Source of the DNA: Pararobbsia silviterrae
GTDB taxonomy: Bacteria; Pseudomonadota; Gammaproteobacteria; Burkholderiales; Burkholderiaceae
DNA length: 64,000 nucleotides
Assembly (NCBI RefSeq): GCF_003628125.1
Contig: NZ_RBZU01000008.1
Coordinates: forward strand, 183,748-247,747
Reading direction: 5' to 3'
Positions within the stretch are counted from its first letter, which is position 1, and every line of letters begins with the position of its first letter. Positions 56,770 through 64,000 of the stretch are shown here, one piece after another. The notes under the pieces were generated by a model. It saw only the letters and a program-made list of their open reading frames with translations. It was not told the origin of the DNA and made no database searches. Position numbers and translations under genes: made by a program.

Positions 56770-58992
56770 ATGAAACAGACGGTCGTAGGTGTGTTCGAGA
56801 CATCCGAAGAAGCGCGTCGCGCGCATTCGGTCTTGCTCGAAGCAGGTTTTCAGGAGCCGCACGTGCGCGTGAGCGCGGGCGCCGCATCGCGTGGCGTCGA
56901 CGAAGGCATGGCCTATCCGCTCGCGGGCGTACGCGCGCCTTTGGGCGCCGATGCGGTACGCCCGTCGCGGGGCCCGGCGGTTTCAGACGATGCGGCGGTC
57001 ATGCATACGATGCAGAAGGACGGCATGCTCGATCGCCTGACGGATTTCTTCAAAGATTTGTTCGCGCCGGAATCGGCGCGCGAGGAAATGCTTCGGTATG
57101 AGGCCGCAATGCGTCGCGGTGGCGCGCTGGTCGCGGTCGATGTCGACGACGAGATCGAACGGTCGCTCGCATCGGACATCCTCGTGCGCGCCGGCGCATA
57201 CGATCTCGAAGAGCGTGTCGTGCAGTGGGCGCATGCGGCGCGACATGTCGAGCCGCCCGAAGAGGTCGCAGACCTCGGACCCGACCTTGCCGTATCGGGA
57301 CGGCCCGCGCGTACGGCGGCGCAGCCTGGGAACGTCACGAGCATGGATCCGTCCGATCCGACCGGATATCGCGCGACGCGCACCGATTTCACGACCGGCG
57401 AGACCGCACCCGCCATGCGCACGACGCTCGCGGCCGATGACGCTCGATCGCGGGTTTCGACGGATGCAAGTCCCGCGGTCAGACAAGAGGATCTGAGGCG
57501 CGTGCAGGCGGGAGCCGGGATGGCGTCATGGGATCGATTCCAGGGCGACTTCGGCGTACCCGGCGATTTCGGCCATGTCGGCGATATGGGCAGCGCGCCG
57601 GCGGTGACGTCGGGCCAATATGGTGAAGAGCGCGTGCAGCCTCAGACGATGCAAACGCATGAGGCCGCATCACGTGCGTCGAGTCCCGCCGTTGCCGATA
57701 CGGGAGCGTCGGACCCCACCGTTTCCGATACCGAAGCGCGTCATCTGCTTGCGTCGGGCGCCGAAGTGTTTCTCGACGACTGCGGTTTTGCGCGTACGCG
57801 CCATGGCGGGCGCGTTCAGCCGATGCAGGAGGATGCGCCGACCAGGATTTCGCGCCACGTACGCGTGTATTCGCGACGCGCGGACGATCCGCTGGCGCAG
57901 CGCGACGCGTGCGCGCGCGACGACAGCTTGACGCATCTCGCGGACGATGAACGTATTCGTCAGTCGCTGCGCACCGCGTCGCGCGATGCCGCGTCGATGG
58001 CCGCGCGCGACCGGCGCATGACCGATGCGTCGCTGCGTGCGCGCGATGTCGACGACGGTCGCGAGACCGAGTCGTTCATGCCCCATGCCGATGAGCCGAC
58101 CGCACGCGATGTCGCGATGCGCGACGCGATGATGCGTCCCGACCCCGCCTCGGGCGATTGGGCCGCGGACTGGCAGGAGCGCGCGGCATCGCAAGCGGCC
58201 ATGCGTTCGCCAGGGCCTGACGAACTCGAAGCCGATCGGCTCGGCGACGAGGCTGCGATGCGCGGTGCGGCTGCGCTAGGCGACGCGGATGCGATGCGCA
58301 TCTCCAACGATCTGCGCGAGCGTCAGGCGCGCCACGAGCGCGATATCTTGCGCGACATGGACCCGATGGGCGAAATCGCGTCGGCGCGCGATCGGCTCGA
58401 CGCGGACGCGATGCGTGGCGCTGACGATCGGGCTCGAGCGGACGCCTTGTACGGTGCGGGCGATGCAAGCGCGATGCATCGCCTGACGCGTCCGACGGGC
58501 GCCGATGAACTCGCGCGACACGAAGCGGCCTTGCGTGAAGCGGCGCTCAGCGATGCCGCGCGTCTCGAAGCTCTGGGTTCGAGTCCATCGTGGCGCGATG
58601 TGCCTGATGAACCCGGCGACGATGCGAGTGCGCGCGCGGCCGAATTCGCGAGACGCGAGGCATTGTTGCGCGATGAGACGCTGCACGACTACGCGTCGAT
58701 GGATGAACGCGCCGAAATGCGTGCGGCGAATGCCGCCGCGGCCGCACATGCAAGCGGCGTTCGGCACACGGAATTTGACGATGGCGCACCGCGCACGTCG
58801 ACGCATGTCGATGACGACGATCGTCGCTATGCAACGCAGGACGCCAGCGACTTCGGTCCCGACGATGTTTTCGTCGACACGCGAGACATGCATCGCGCAC
58901 GGGGCGCGGGCACGTCGTCCGACTGGCAGCACATGAAGGAGGCCATGCGCCACGCATGGCACCGGATGACGCATCCGGGCCGGCATCATTAA
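56770..58992 (+). CDS. YflT-domain protein with long Met/Ala/Asp/Arg-rich region
   Basis: A 740-residue hydrophilic protein with no signal peptide or membrane segment. Residues about 3-35 (VVGVFETSEEARRAHSVLLE) match the start of the YflT/general-stress domain, and about 90-150 form its second part. From about residue 150 to the end the sequence is low-complexity, built of short blocks rich in Met, Ala, Asp, Arg and Glu (RDAxMR, DDERIR, ARRDALL styles). The C-terminus is His-rich (HMKEAMRHAWHRMTHPGRHH). ATG 56770 follows GGAGGACGAC, a strong ribosome-binding site. The usual YflT proteins are about 120-160 residues, so this giant tail is unusual. Function is unknown; a desiccation, oxidative or DNA-associated stress role is speculation. 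Confidence 0.7.
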   Translation: MKQTVVGVFETSEEARRAHSVLLEAGFQEPHVRVSAGAASRGVDEGMAYPLAGVRAPLGADAVRPSRGPAVSDDAAVMHTMQKDGMLDRLTDFFKDLFAPESAREEMLRYEAAMRRGGALVAVDVDDEIERSLASDILVRAGAYDLEERVVQWAHAARHVEPPEEVADLGPDLAVSGRPARTAAQPGNVTSMDPSDPTGYRATRTDFTTGETAPAMRTTLAADDARSRVSTDASPAVRQEDLRRVQAGAGMASWDRFQGDFGVPGDFGHVGDMGSAPAVTSGQYGEERVQPQTMQTHEAASRASSPAVADTGASDPTVSDTEARHLLASGAEVFLDDCGFARTRHGGRVQPMQEDAPTRISRHVRVYSRRADDPLAQRDACARDDSLTHLADDERIRQSLRTASRDAASMAARDRRMTDASLRARDVDDGRETESFMPHADEPTARDVAMRDAMMRPDPASGDWAADWQERAASQAAMRSPGPDELEADRLGDEAAMRGAAALGDADAMRISNDLRERQARHERDILRDMDPMGEIASARDRLDADAMRGADDRARADALYGAGDASAMHRLTRPTGADELARHEAALREAALSDAARLEALGSSPSWRDVPDEPGDDASARAAEFARREALLRDETLHDYASMDERAEMRAANAAAAAHASGVRHTEFDDGAPRTSTHVDDDDRRYATQDASDFGPDDVFVDTRDMHRARGAGTSSDWQHMKEAMRHAWHRMTHPGRHH

Positions 58993-59010
58993 TCGAAGCG
59001 GCGATCGTGC

Positions 59011-59101
59011 ATCGAAGCCGCTTATCGACGCCGCTTGTTGAAGCCACTTATTGAGGCCATTTATCGAAGCCGTTTATCGAAGCCGCTTATCGGCGCTGAC
59101 G
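59011..59101 (+). repeat. 13-bp tandem repeat (minisatellite)
   Basis: Six in-register 13-bp units of consensus ATCGAAGCCGCTT (59011-59088) with point differences, followed by a decayed seventh unit to 59101; a partial unit precedes it at 58992. It lies just after the stop of the YflT-domain gene. The 13-bp period is not a multiple of three, so it is not coding repetition. Copy number may vary between strains. Confidence 0.85.
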
Positions 59102-59106
59102 GCTTG

Positions 59107-59142
59107 GCGCAGTCGAGTCCTTGACCGAAGGCTCGACTGCGC
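59107..59142. terminator. Strong hairpin between convergent genes
   Basis: An 11-bp perfect stem, GCGCAGTCGAG (59107-59117) and CTCGACTGCGC (59132-59142), with an internal CCTT/AAGG extension. It lies between the YflT-domain gene (plus) and the DUF1272 gene (minus) and could terminate both. No T-run is present. Confidence 0.6.
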
Positions 59143-59174
59143 GACATCGCGCCGCCACGATGTCGACCGTCTGC

Positions 59175-59411
59175 TTAAGGGCAGTCCTTTCTCAACACGC
59201 GTTCCGTCGATGCCGGGTGCTTGAGCAATGCGGCTGCCGGACGGATCGGCCGGCGTACGAGTTCTCCCGAACAGTTCGGGCAAACCCCTTTCAGGACCGT
59301 CTCGACACACGTCGCGCAAAACGTGCATTCGTACGTGCAGATGCGCGCATCGAGCGCATCGGGCGGAAGATCCTTGTTGCAACATTCGCAGTTCGGTCTG
59401 AGTGTCAGCAT
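59175..59411 (-). CDS. DUF1272 domain-containing zinc-ribbon-like protein
   Basis: A 78-residue cysteine-rich protein of the DUF1272 family. Eight cysteines appear in the CECC, CTYECTFCATC and CPNC patterns, consistent with binding two zinc ions; an extra CP ends the protein. ATG 59411 has AGGAG seven bases upstream. It is a small soluble protein of unknown function, convergent to the YflT-domain gene. Confidence 0.88.
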   Translation of the reverse strand: MLTLRPNCECCNKDLPPDALDARICTYECTFCATCVETVLKGVCPNCSGELVRRPIRPAAALLKHPASTERVLRKDCP

Positions 59412-59924
59412 CGTCGGTCTCCTGAGGGTTTTCTCGTGGATCGGTATTCGATCTTAAGGCGAGTCCGACATGTGTCCTGCCAAATCGGCGGATTTTCAAG
59501 CCAATTCCACTTGCCCGAAAACATGGCTCGATTTTGAGCTGGCATCGAATGCCGCATCGCGAAGGTCCGGGCCATCAAGCGTAGCGCGCGTTGATGCGCC
59601 GCATCCAAGGCTTAAGTGCGTCGACATGTACACGGCGAAAGGCGCGCTTTCGGATGGGCCTAAGCCTGTCGAGCGCGCTAAGCCCGTCACTTTCGCCAAG
59701 CCCGCTAAGCCATTGAGACCATTGAGCGCCCATTCCCCCGGATCGATGGAATCGCTGAGCCTCGGCGATGCACGAAAATTGCTGACGTCGAGACAAATCG
59801 CAAGCTAAGAAATCCGTCGTTGTCCTCGTGTTTTTCAATTTCTTGCAATTTAATTCGTTCACGTTGAAGCGCGTGCTTCAGAATCGCGGGCGTTCCTGAA
59901 AACGAAGAAAACAGGGTGTCCAGG
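59412..59924 (+). other. 513-base intergenic region before the lipoprotein pair
   Basis: No convincing gene. A 60-codon frame from ATG 59626 contains several proline-lysine repeats but lacks a ribosome-binding site. Near the 3' end the sequence is A+T-rich, and an inverted repeat TGAAGC/GCTTCA (59865-59880, four-base centre) lies 45 bases before the lipoprotein start; it could be an operator. No clear -35/-10 pair was found. Confidence 0.4.
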
Positions 59925-60470
59925 ATGGTCGTATTGCGTCGTTCGACAGTGATCGCATGGATCGCGATCGGCATGGGGGCTTGCGCATCGGCAAGTCTGA
60001 CGGGATGTACCTCGGTGTATAGCGAAGGCGCGACGGCCGGAGCAGGCGTCGTCGGCGCGGCGATTGCAGGCGGCGTCACGAGCAACGCGGCGGTCGCGAC
60101 GGGGATCGGTCTCGGCGCGGTCGCGGCGGCGAAAGCGGGTGTTCAGTACTCCGAGCGTGTCGTGCATACGCATACGCAGGACGCCATCGCGGCGGCGGCC
60201 GGACCCTTGCCGGTCGGCGGCGTCGCATCGTATGCGGCGGTGCACAGCGTGCCGATCGAAGACGACGAGAAGGGACGCGTGACGGTCAGCCGCGTCATCA
60301 GCGCGGGCAAGCTCGATTGCAAGGAAATCGTGTTCTCGGTCGACCACGATGCGACCCAGGACCATCCCGCGCAAAGCGCGTTCTATGTCGCGGCCGTTTG
60401 CCGCGACGGCGACAAATGGCAATGGGCGTCGGCCGAACCCGCGACGCCGCGTTGGGGCGCGCTCCAATGA
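59925..60470 (+). CDS. Lipoprotein, first of a paralogous pair
   Basis: A 181-residue predicted lipoprotein: hydrophobic signal then lipobox LTGC with lipidated cysteine near residue 28. A glycine/alanine-rich hydrophobic stretch follows, then a soluble domain ending WQWASAEPATPRWGALQ. That end is nearly the same as the end of the next gene's product. ATG 59925 was preferred over a GTG nine bases upstream. The stop overlaps the next start (ATGA). Function is unknown; tethering to the outer or inner membrane is expected. Confidence 0.7.
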   Translation: MVVLRRSTVIAWIAIGMGACASASLTGCTSVYSEGATAGAGVVGAAIAGGVTSNAAVATGIGLGAVAAAKAGVQYSERVVHTHTQDAIAAAAGPLPVGGVASYAAVHSVPIEDDEKGRVTVSRVISAGKLDCKEIVFSVDHDATQDHPAQSAFYVAAVCRDGDKWQWASAEPATPRWGALQ

Positions 60471-60964
60471 TCCGCCTTGCGCTCGTGCTCGCCGCCGTAT
60501 CGGCCGCGAGCCTCGTCAGCGGATGCGCATCGATCGGCGCGGCGGCGGGCGCCGCGGCGGGTGTCGCGACGGGCGTCGTCACGACCAACCCGGCGATCGG
60601 CATTGGTGTCGGCATCGCGGTCCAGGCCGGCACCGACGAGGTCGTCGCGCACGTCATGCGCACGCTTCATGCGGATCAGCAAAATGCGATCGTGCTCGCT
60701 GCAAGCACCGAATCGATCGGCGATCTGCAGCCGTGGCGCGTCAAGCACACGCTGCCGGTCGAGAACGGTCATGGCGAAGTACGCGTGCTGCGCGAATTCG
60801 ACAGCGCGCTCGCGACATGCCGCGAATTCGCGTTCTCGGTCGCCGACGGCGACGCGCCCGATGCAAAGCAAGCCTGGTTCATCGCGTCGGCATGCAAGCA
60901 GCAAGACGGCTGGAAATGGGCCTCGGCCGAACCCGCCGTGCCGCGCTGGGGCAATCTGCAATGA
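60467..60964 (+). CDS. Lipoprotein, second of a paralogous pair
   Basis: A 165-residue predicted lipoprotein with signal MIRLALVLAAVSAASLVSGC (C20 lipidated), a glycine/alanine-rich stretch (IGAAAGAAAGVATGVV) and a C-terminal domain ending WKWASAEPAVPRWGNLQ. Its start overlaps the stop of the preceding paralogue, so the two are translationally coupled. Both have conserved cysteines in the late domain. Function is unknown. Confidence 0.75.
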   Translation: MIRLALVLAAVSAASLVSGCASIGAAAGAAAGVATGVVTTNPAIGIGVGIAVQAGTDEVVAHVMRTLHADQQNAIVLAASTESIGDLQPWRVKHTLPVENGHGEVRVLREFDSALATCREFAFSVADGDAPDAKQAWFIASACKQQDGWKWASAEPAVPRWGNLQ

Positions 60965-61129
60965 TCGGCCGCTAAGGTCGGCCGCTAAGCCGCCCGTGTC
61001 TGAACACCGATGTATGCGCGGGATTTCGCATGCATCTGTGCGTATCGCGTACGAAATGTCGCAATCGTTGAGTCGGGCGCGAATCATGCGTATCGTGTGT
61101 CTCCGCGCGAAGCCATCCCACGGAGACAT

Positions 61130-62512
61130 GTGTCCTTGAGTGCCGATTCAACGTTCGAAGCGACCGGTCGACTGACCGACCTCATCTGCGGAACTGGACC
61201 GATGAACGCGGTCTGGTCGCCTGGCGCGACCGTGCAGCGCATGCTCGATGTCGAAGCGGCGCTCGCGCGTGCGTCTGCCGAACACGGCGTGATTCCCCAC
61301 AGTGCCGTCCCCGCGATCGTCGCCGCGTGCGACGCGCGCCATATCGACGCGCCGGCGTTGATGGCCGGGGCCGCGCAGGGCGGCAATCTCGCGATTCCGC
61401 TCGTCAAGCAACTGACCGCGCATGTTCGCAAGGCGGACGCCGAAGCGGCCAAGTACGTGCATTGGGGTGCGACGAGCCAGGACATCATCGACACGGGGTG
61501 CGTGCTCCAGCTCCAGGCGACGCTGGTTCAGCTCGACATCGATCTGCGACTCGCGTGCGACGCGCTCGCGACGCAGGCGCGCGCGCATCGCGCGACGCCG
61601 ATGATCGGCCGCACCTGGCTCCAGCAGGCCCTGCCGATCACGCTCGGTCTCAAGTTCGCGCAATGGCTTGACGCGCTCACGCGTCACCGCGAGCGCCTGC
61701 ATGCACTGCGCGAACGCGTGCTCGTCCTTCAATTCGGCGGCGCGGCAGGCACGCTCGCGAGTCTGCGCGATGCCGCGCCCGCGGTCGCGCAGTCGCTCGC
61801 GGACGACCTCGGCCTGCGGCTGCCCGCGCTGCCGTGGCACACGCAGCGCGATCGCATCGCGGAGGCGGCGACGTTTTTCGGCATGCTGATCGGCACGCTC
61901 GGCAAGATCGCGCGCGATATCTCGCTGCAGATGCAGACGGAAATCGGCGAACTCGCCGAACCCGCAGGTGCGGGCAAGGGCGGCTCGTCGACGATGCCGC
62001 ACAAGCGCAATCCGGTCGGATGCGCGGCCGTGCTGACGGCCGCGACGCGCGCGCCCGCGCTCGTCGCGACGGTGCTCGCGGGCATGGTCCAGGAACACGA
62101 GCGCGCGCTCGGCGGATGGCAGGCCGAGTGGGAGGCGCTGCCCGATCTCGCGCGGCTCGCGGGCGGCGCGCTCGCGCAGATCCGCGATATGGTCGGCGGA
62201 CTTGAAGTCGATACCGCACGGCTCGCGTCGAACCTCGACATCACGCGCGGGCTGATTCTCGGCGAGGCCGTGATGCTCGCGCTCGGCGACGCGATCGGCC
62301 GCCTCGATGCCCATCATCTCGTCGAACAGTGCTCGAAGGCTGCGATACGCGACGGCCGCACGCTGTTCGAATTGTTGTCCGAAAACCCGGAGGTCACGCG
62401 TCATCTCGACGCGCAGCAACTCAAGGACCTTCTCGATCCGGCGCACTACGTCGGCCAGGCGCACGCGCTGGTCGATGCGGCGCTGGCCCTTCACCAGGCT
62501 TTTGAGCCGTAA
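61130..62512 (+). CDS. pcaB: 3-carboxy-cis,cis-muconate cycloisomerase
   Basis: A 460-residue fumarase/adenylosuccinate-lyase-superfamily protein with signature GSSTMPHKRNP near residue 285. It converts 3-carboxy-cis,cis-muconate to 4-carboxymuconolactone in the protocatechuate branch. The start is GTG 61130 (GGAG at 61122-61125, four bases upstream) or TTG 61136; longer in-frame codons are not family-like. It is followed by pcaD and pcaC, so this is the classical downstream part of the pathway; pcaGH and pcaIJF are not in the window. Confidence 0.9.
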   Translation: MSLSADSTFEATGRLTDLICGTGPMNAVWSPGATVQRMLDVEAALARASAEHGVIPHSAVPAIVAACDARHIDAPALMAGAAQGGNLAIPLVKQLTAHVRKADAEAAKYVHWGATSQDIIDTGCVLQLQATLVQLDIDLRLACDALATQARAHRATPMIGRTWLQQALPITLGLKFAQWLDALTRHRERLHALRERVLVLQFGGAAGTLASLRDAAPAVAQSLADDLGLRLPALPWHTQRDRIAEAATFFGMLIGTLGKIARDISLQMQTEIGELAEPAGAGKGGSSTMPHKRNPVGCAAVLTAATRAPALVATVLAGMVQEHERALGGWQAEWEALPDLARLAGGALAQIRDMVGGLEVDTARLASNLDITRGLILGEAVMLALGDAIGRLDAHHLVEQCSKAAIRDGRTLFELLSENPEVTRHLDAQQLKDLLDPAHYVGQAHALVDAALALHQAFEP

Positions 62513-62525
62513 AGAGAACCCAATC

Positions 62526-63314
62526 ATGCCGTATGCCAGCATCAAGGGCGTCGAGATCCACTACCGGATCGATGGCGCCGCGAACACCGATGCACCGTGG
62601 ATCGTATTCTCGAACTCGCTGGGCGCCGACGTCTCGATGTGGACGCCCCAGCTCGCCGCCTTCGCGTCGCGCTATCGCGTGCTGCGTTACGACACGCGCG
62701 GTCACGGTCATTCCGATGCGCCCAAGGGCAGCTATACGATCGAACAACTGACGGGCGACGTGCTCGGTCTGTTCGACACGCTGTCGATTTCGCGCGCGCA
62801 TTTCTGCGGGATTTCGATGGGCGGTCTCACGGGCGTCGCGCTCGCCGCACGGTATCCGGACCGCATCGATCGCGTCGTGCTCGCGAATACGGCCGCGAAA
62901 ATCGGCTCCGACGAAGTCTGGGGGCCGCGTGCCGACAAGGCGCGTCAAGGCGGGATGGCTTCGCTCGCGGACGCGGTCCTCCCGCGCTGGTTCACGCCCG
63001 CGTTCGTCGAACGCGAACCGCTCATGTACGCACATATCCGCGACGTGTTCGTGCATACCGACAACGAAGGCTATGCGTCGAATTGCGATGCGTTGCGCAT
63101 CGCGGATCTGCGCGGCGAAACGCATAACATTCGCGCGCGCGCGCTCGTGATCGCGGGCACGCACGACGTCGCGGCGACGCCCGCCCAGGGCCAGGAACTC
63201 GCGGCGTCGATCGCGGGCGCGCGGTACGTCGAATTCGACGCGTCGCATATCTCGAACATTGAACTGCCCGACGCATTCAACGCGACGGTGCTCGATTTTC
63301 TCGCGGAGGCATGA
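62526..63314 (+). CDS. pcaD: 3-oxoadipate enol-lactonase
   Basis: A 262-residue alpha/beta hydrolase. The catalytic triad is S97 in GISMGG, D214 in GTHDVAAT and H241 in DASHISNIE. It hydrolyses 3-oxoadipate enol-lactone to 3-oxoadipate. ATG 62526 starts 13 bases after the pcaB stop, and the pcaC start overlaps or abuts its stop. Confidence 0.92.
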   Translation: MPYASIKGVEIHYRIDGAANTDAPWIVFSNSLGADVSMWTPQLAAFASRYRVLRYDTRGHGHSDAPKGSYTIEQLTGDVLGLFDTLSISRAHFCGISMGGLTGVALAARYPDRIDRVVLANTAAKIGSDEVWGPRADKARQGGMASLADAVLPRWFTPAFVEREPLMYAHIRDVFVHTDNEGYASNCDALRIADLRGETHNIRARALVIAGTHDVAATPAQGQELAASIAGARYVEFDASHISNIELPDAFNATVLDFLAEA

Positions 63315-63706
63315 TGACCGAAGACGAACGCTATGCCGCCGGCCTCGAAGTGCGACGCGCGGTGCTCGGCGACAAGCATGTCAATCGCTCGCTCGACAAT
63401 CGCACGGCGCTGACCGACGAATTCCAGAACCTGATCACGCGCTACGCATGGGGCGAGATCTGGACGCGGCCCGGTCTGCCGCGTCACACGCGCAGCCTGT
63501 TGACGATCGCGATGATGGTGTCGCTGAATCGCTCCGAGGAGCTCGCATTGCATTTGCGCGCCGCGAAGAACAACGGCGTCACGCGCGATGAAATCAAGGA
63601 AGTGCTGATGCAGACGGCCATCTATGCAGGCGTGCCGGCGGCCAATTCGGCGTTTCACCTCGCGCAGAAAGTGTTCGACGAAATGGACGCGGACACTGGG
63701 GCCTGA
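63314..63706 (+). CDS. pcaC: 4-carboxymuconolactone decarboxylase
   Basis: A 130-residue PcaC protein. The family start TEDERYAAGLEVRRAVLGD and the later ELALHLRAAKNNGVTRDEIK are typical, and it lacks the CxxC of AhpD-like relatives, unlike the two other CMD-family proteins in this window. ATG 63314 (four bases after GGAGG) fits better than ATG 63311. It converts 4-carboxymuconolactone to 3-oxoadipate enol-lactone. A strong hairpin follows its stop. Confidence 0.92.
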   Translation: MTEDERYAAGLEVRRAVLGDKHVNRSLDNRTALTDEFQNLITRYAWGEIWTRPGLPRHTRSLLTIAMMVSLNRSEELALHLRAAKNNGVTRDEIKEVLMQTAIYAGVPAANSAFHLAQKVFDEMDADTGA

Positions 63707-63721
63707 GCTCGACCGGCGATC

Positions 63722-63757
63722 ATGCGGCACGCGCACGCATGCGTGTGCGTGCCGCAT
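63722..63757. terminator. Near-perfect 36-bp palindrome after pcaC
   Basis: A 36-base inverted repeat, 18-bp arms with one mismatch that becomes G-U in RNA, centred on GCATGC. It begins 15 bases after the pcaC stop and has no T-run. It is the likely end of the pcaBDC transcript or a 3'-stabilising hairpin. Confidence 0.6.
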
Positions 63758-63938
63758 CGAATCCGCGCCGCGCCACTGACGCTTCGAGCCCGCGTTCGAC
63801 GGGCTCACCCCATTGCCCCATCGCGACACCGCATGCGGCCCCGCAGCCGCATCCGCATCCGCAAACGGCCCGCGCAACACGCGTATCATCGTGCGCCGGC
63901 GGTTTTTATTTTCCGAAGCACAACGAGGGGTTGGATCG

Positions 63939-64000
63939 ATGACGCGACGCGTATTGGTGACGGGAGCGAGCGGCGGGATCGGCCGCGTGATCGCGAACCG
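63939..64000 (+). CDS. SDR-family oxidoreductase, N-terminal fragment
   Basis: Only the first 20 codons are in the window. They begin MTRRVLVTGASGGIGRVIAN, the glycine-rich cofactor motif of a classical short-chain dehydrogenase such as FabG. ATG 63939 has GAGGGG eight bases upstream. The product continues past the window edge, so the specific enzyme cannot be named. Confidence 0.75.
   Translation, partial: MTRRVLVTGASGGIGRVIAN

Noticed and set aside
59626-59808. 60-codon frame with Lys-Pro repeats
   Set aside because: No ribosome-binding site and no recognisable domain; the repeat reflects local sequence repetition.

Overview
This window comes from a GC-rich (roughly two thirds G+C) genome packed with metabolic, transport and regulatory genes. 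Gene content (protocatechuate branch genes pcaBDC, many LysR and LacI regulators, two branched-chain-amino-acid-type ABC importers, Old Yellow Enzyme, DUF3224, DUF1272) points to a versatile soil or plant-associated betaproteobacterium of the Burkholderiaceae. That placement is inference from protein style; there is no rRNA or other marker. I saw no tRNA, rRNA, CRISPR array, insertion sequence or prophage. Nearly all DNA is coding; the largest gap is 55069-55826.

Layout. 1-6129: a sugar/polyol locus (end of a metallo-beta-lactamase-fold lactonase-like gene, FGGY kinase, HAD phosphatase, aldo/keto reductase, periplasmic sugar-binding protein, LacI regulator). 6364-13932: a seven-gene minus-strand operon with a solute-binding protein, LivH, a fused LivM-LivG, LivF, a 2,4'-dihydroxyacetophenone dioxygenase-like cupin, a quinone oxidoreductase and an SDR, preceded by a promoter and two LacI-type operators. 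14219-19583: DJ-1/PfpI protein, Old Yellow Enzyme with divergent LysR, PepSY membrane protein, NAD-dependent epimerase. 20053-30807: a second catabolic island with acyl-CoA ligase, a complete five-part ABC importer, a GAF/PucR regulator, a 3-hydroxyacyl-CoA-type SDR and a crotonase that lacks one catalytic glutamate. 30884-47234: DUF3224, cupin, AEC permease with LacI, LysR/GST pair, TPR-sulfotransferase, AhpD-like protein, hybrid histidine kinase, CPA1 antiporter, LysR/MFS pair and GapN. 47299-55068: small lipoprotein, CMD protein, an isobutyryl/valine-type operon (acyl-CoA dehydrogenase, ligase, mmsB) and a LysR/YnfM-like pair. 55069-61000: a noncoding region with two perfect DnaA boxes, a racemase, a 740-residue YflT-domain protein with a huge Met/Ala/Asp/Arg-rich tail, a 13-bp tandem repeat, DUF1272 and a coupled pair of paralogous lipoproteins. 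61130-64000: pcaB-pcaD-pcaC and the start of another SDR.

How it fits together. The cupin operon could import an aromatic ketone and cleave it to 4-hydroxybenzoate, which after hydroxylation and ring cleavage encoded elsewhere would feed pcaBDC at the other end of the window. The second ABC island has the ligase, dehydrogenase and crotonase-fold enzymes expected for CoA-dependent degradation of an imported carboxylate. The most unusual items are the DnaA-box region, the YflT-domain repeat-rich protein with its neighbouring minisatellite, and the catalytic-residue substitutions in the crotonase and in GapN.
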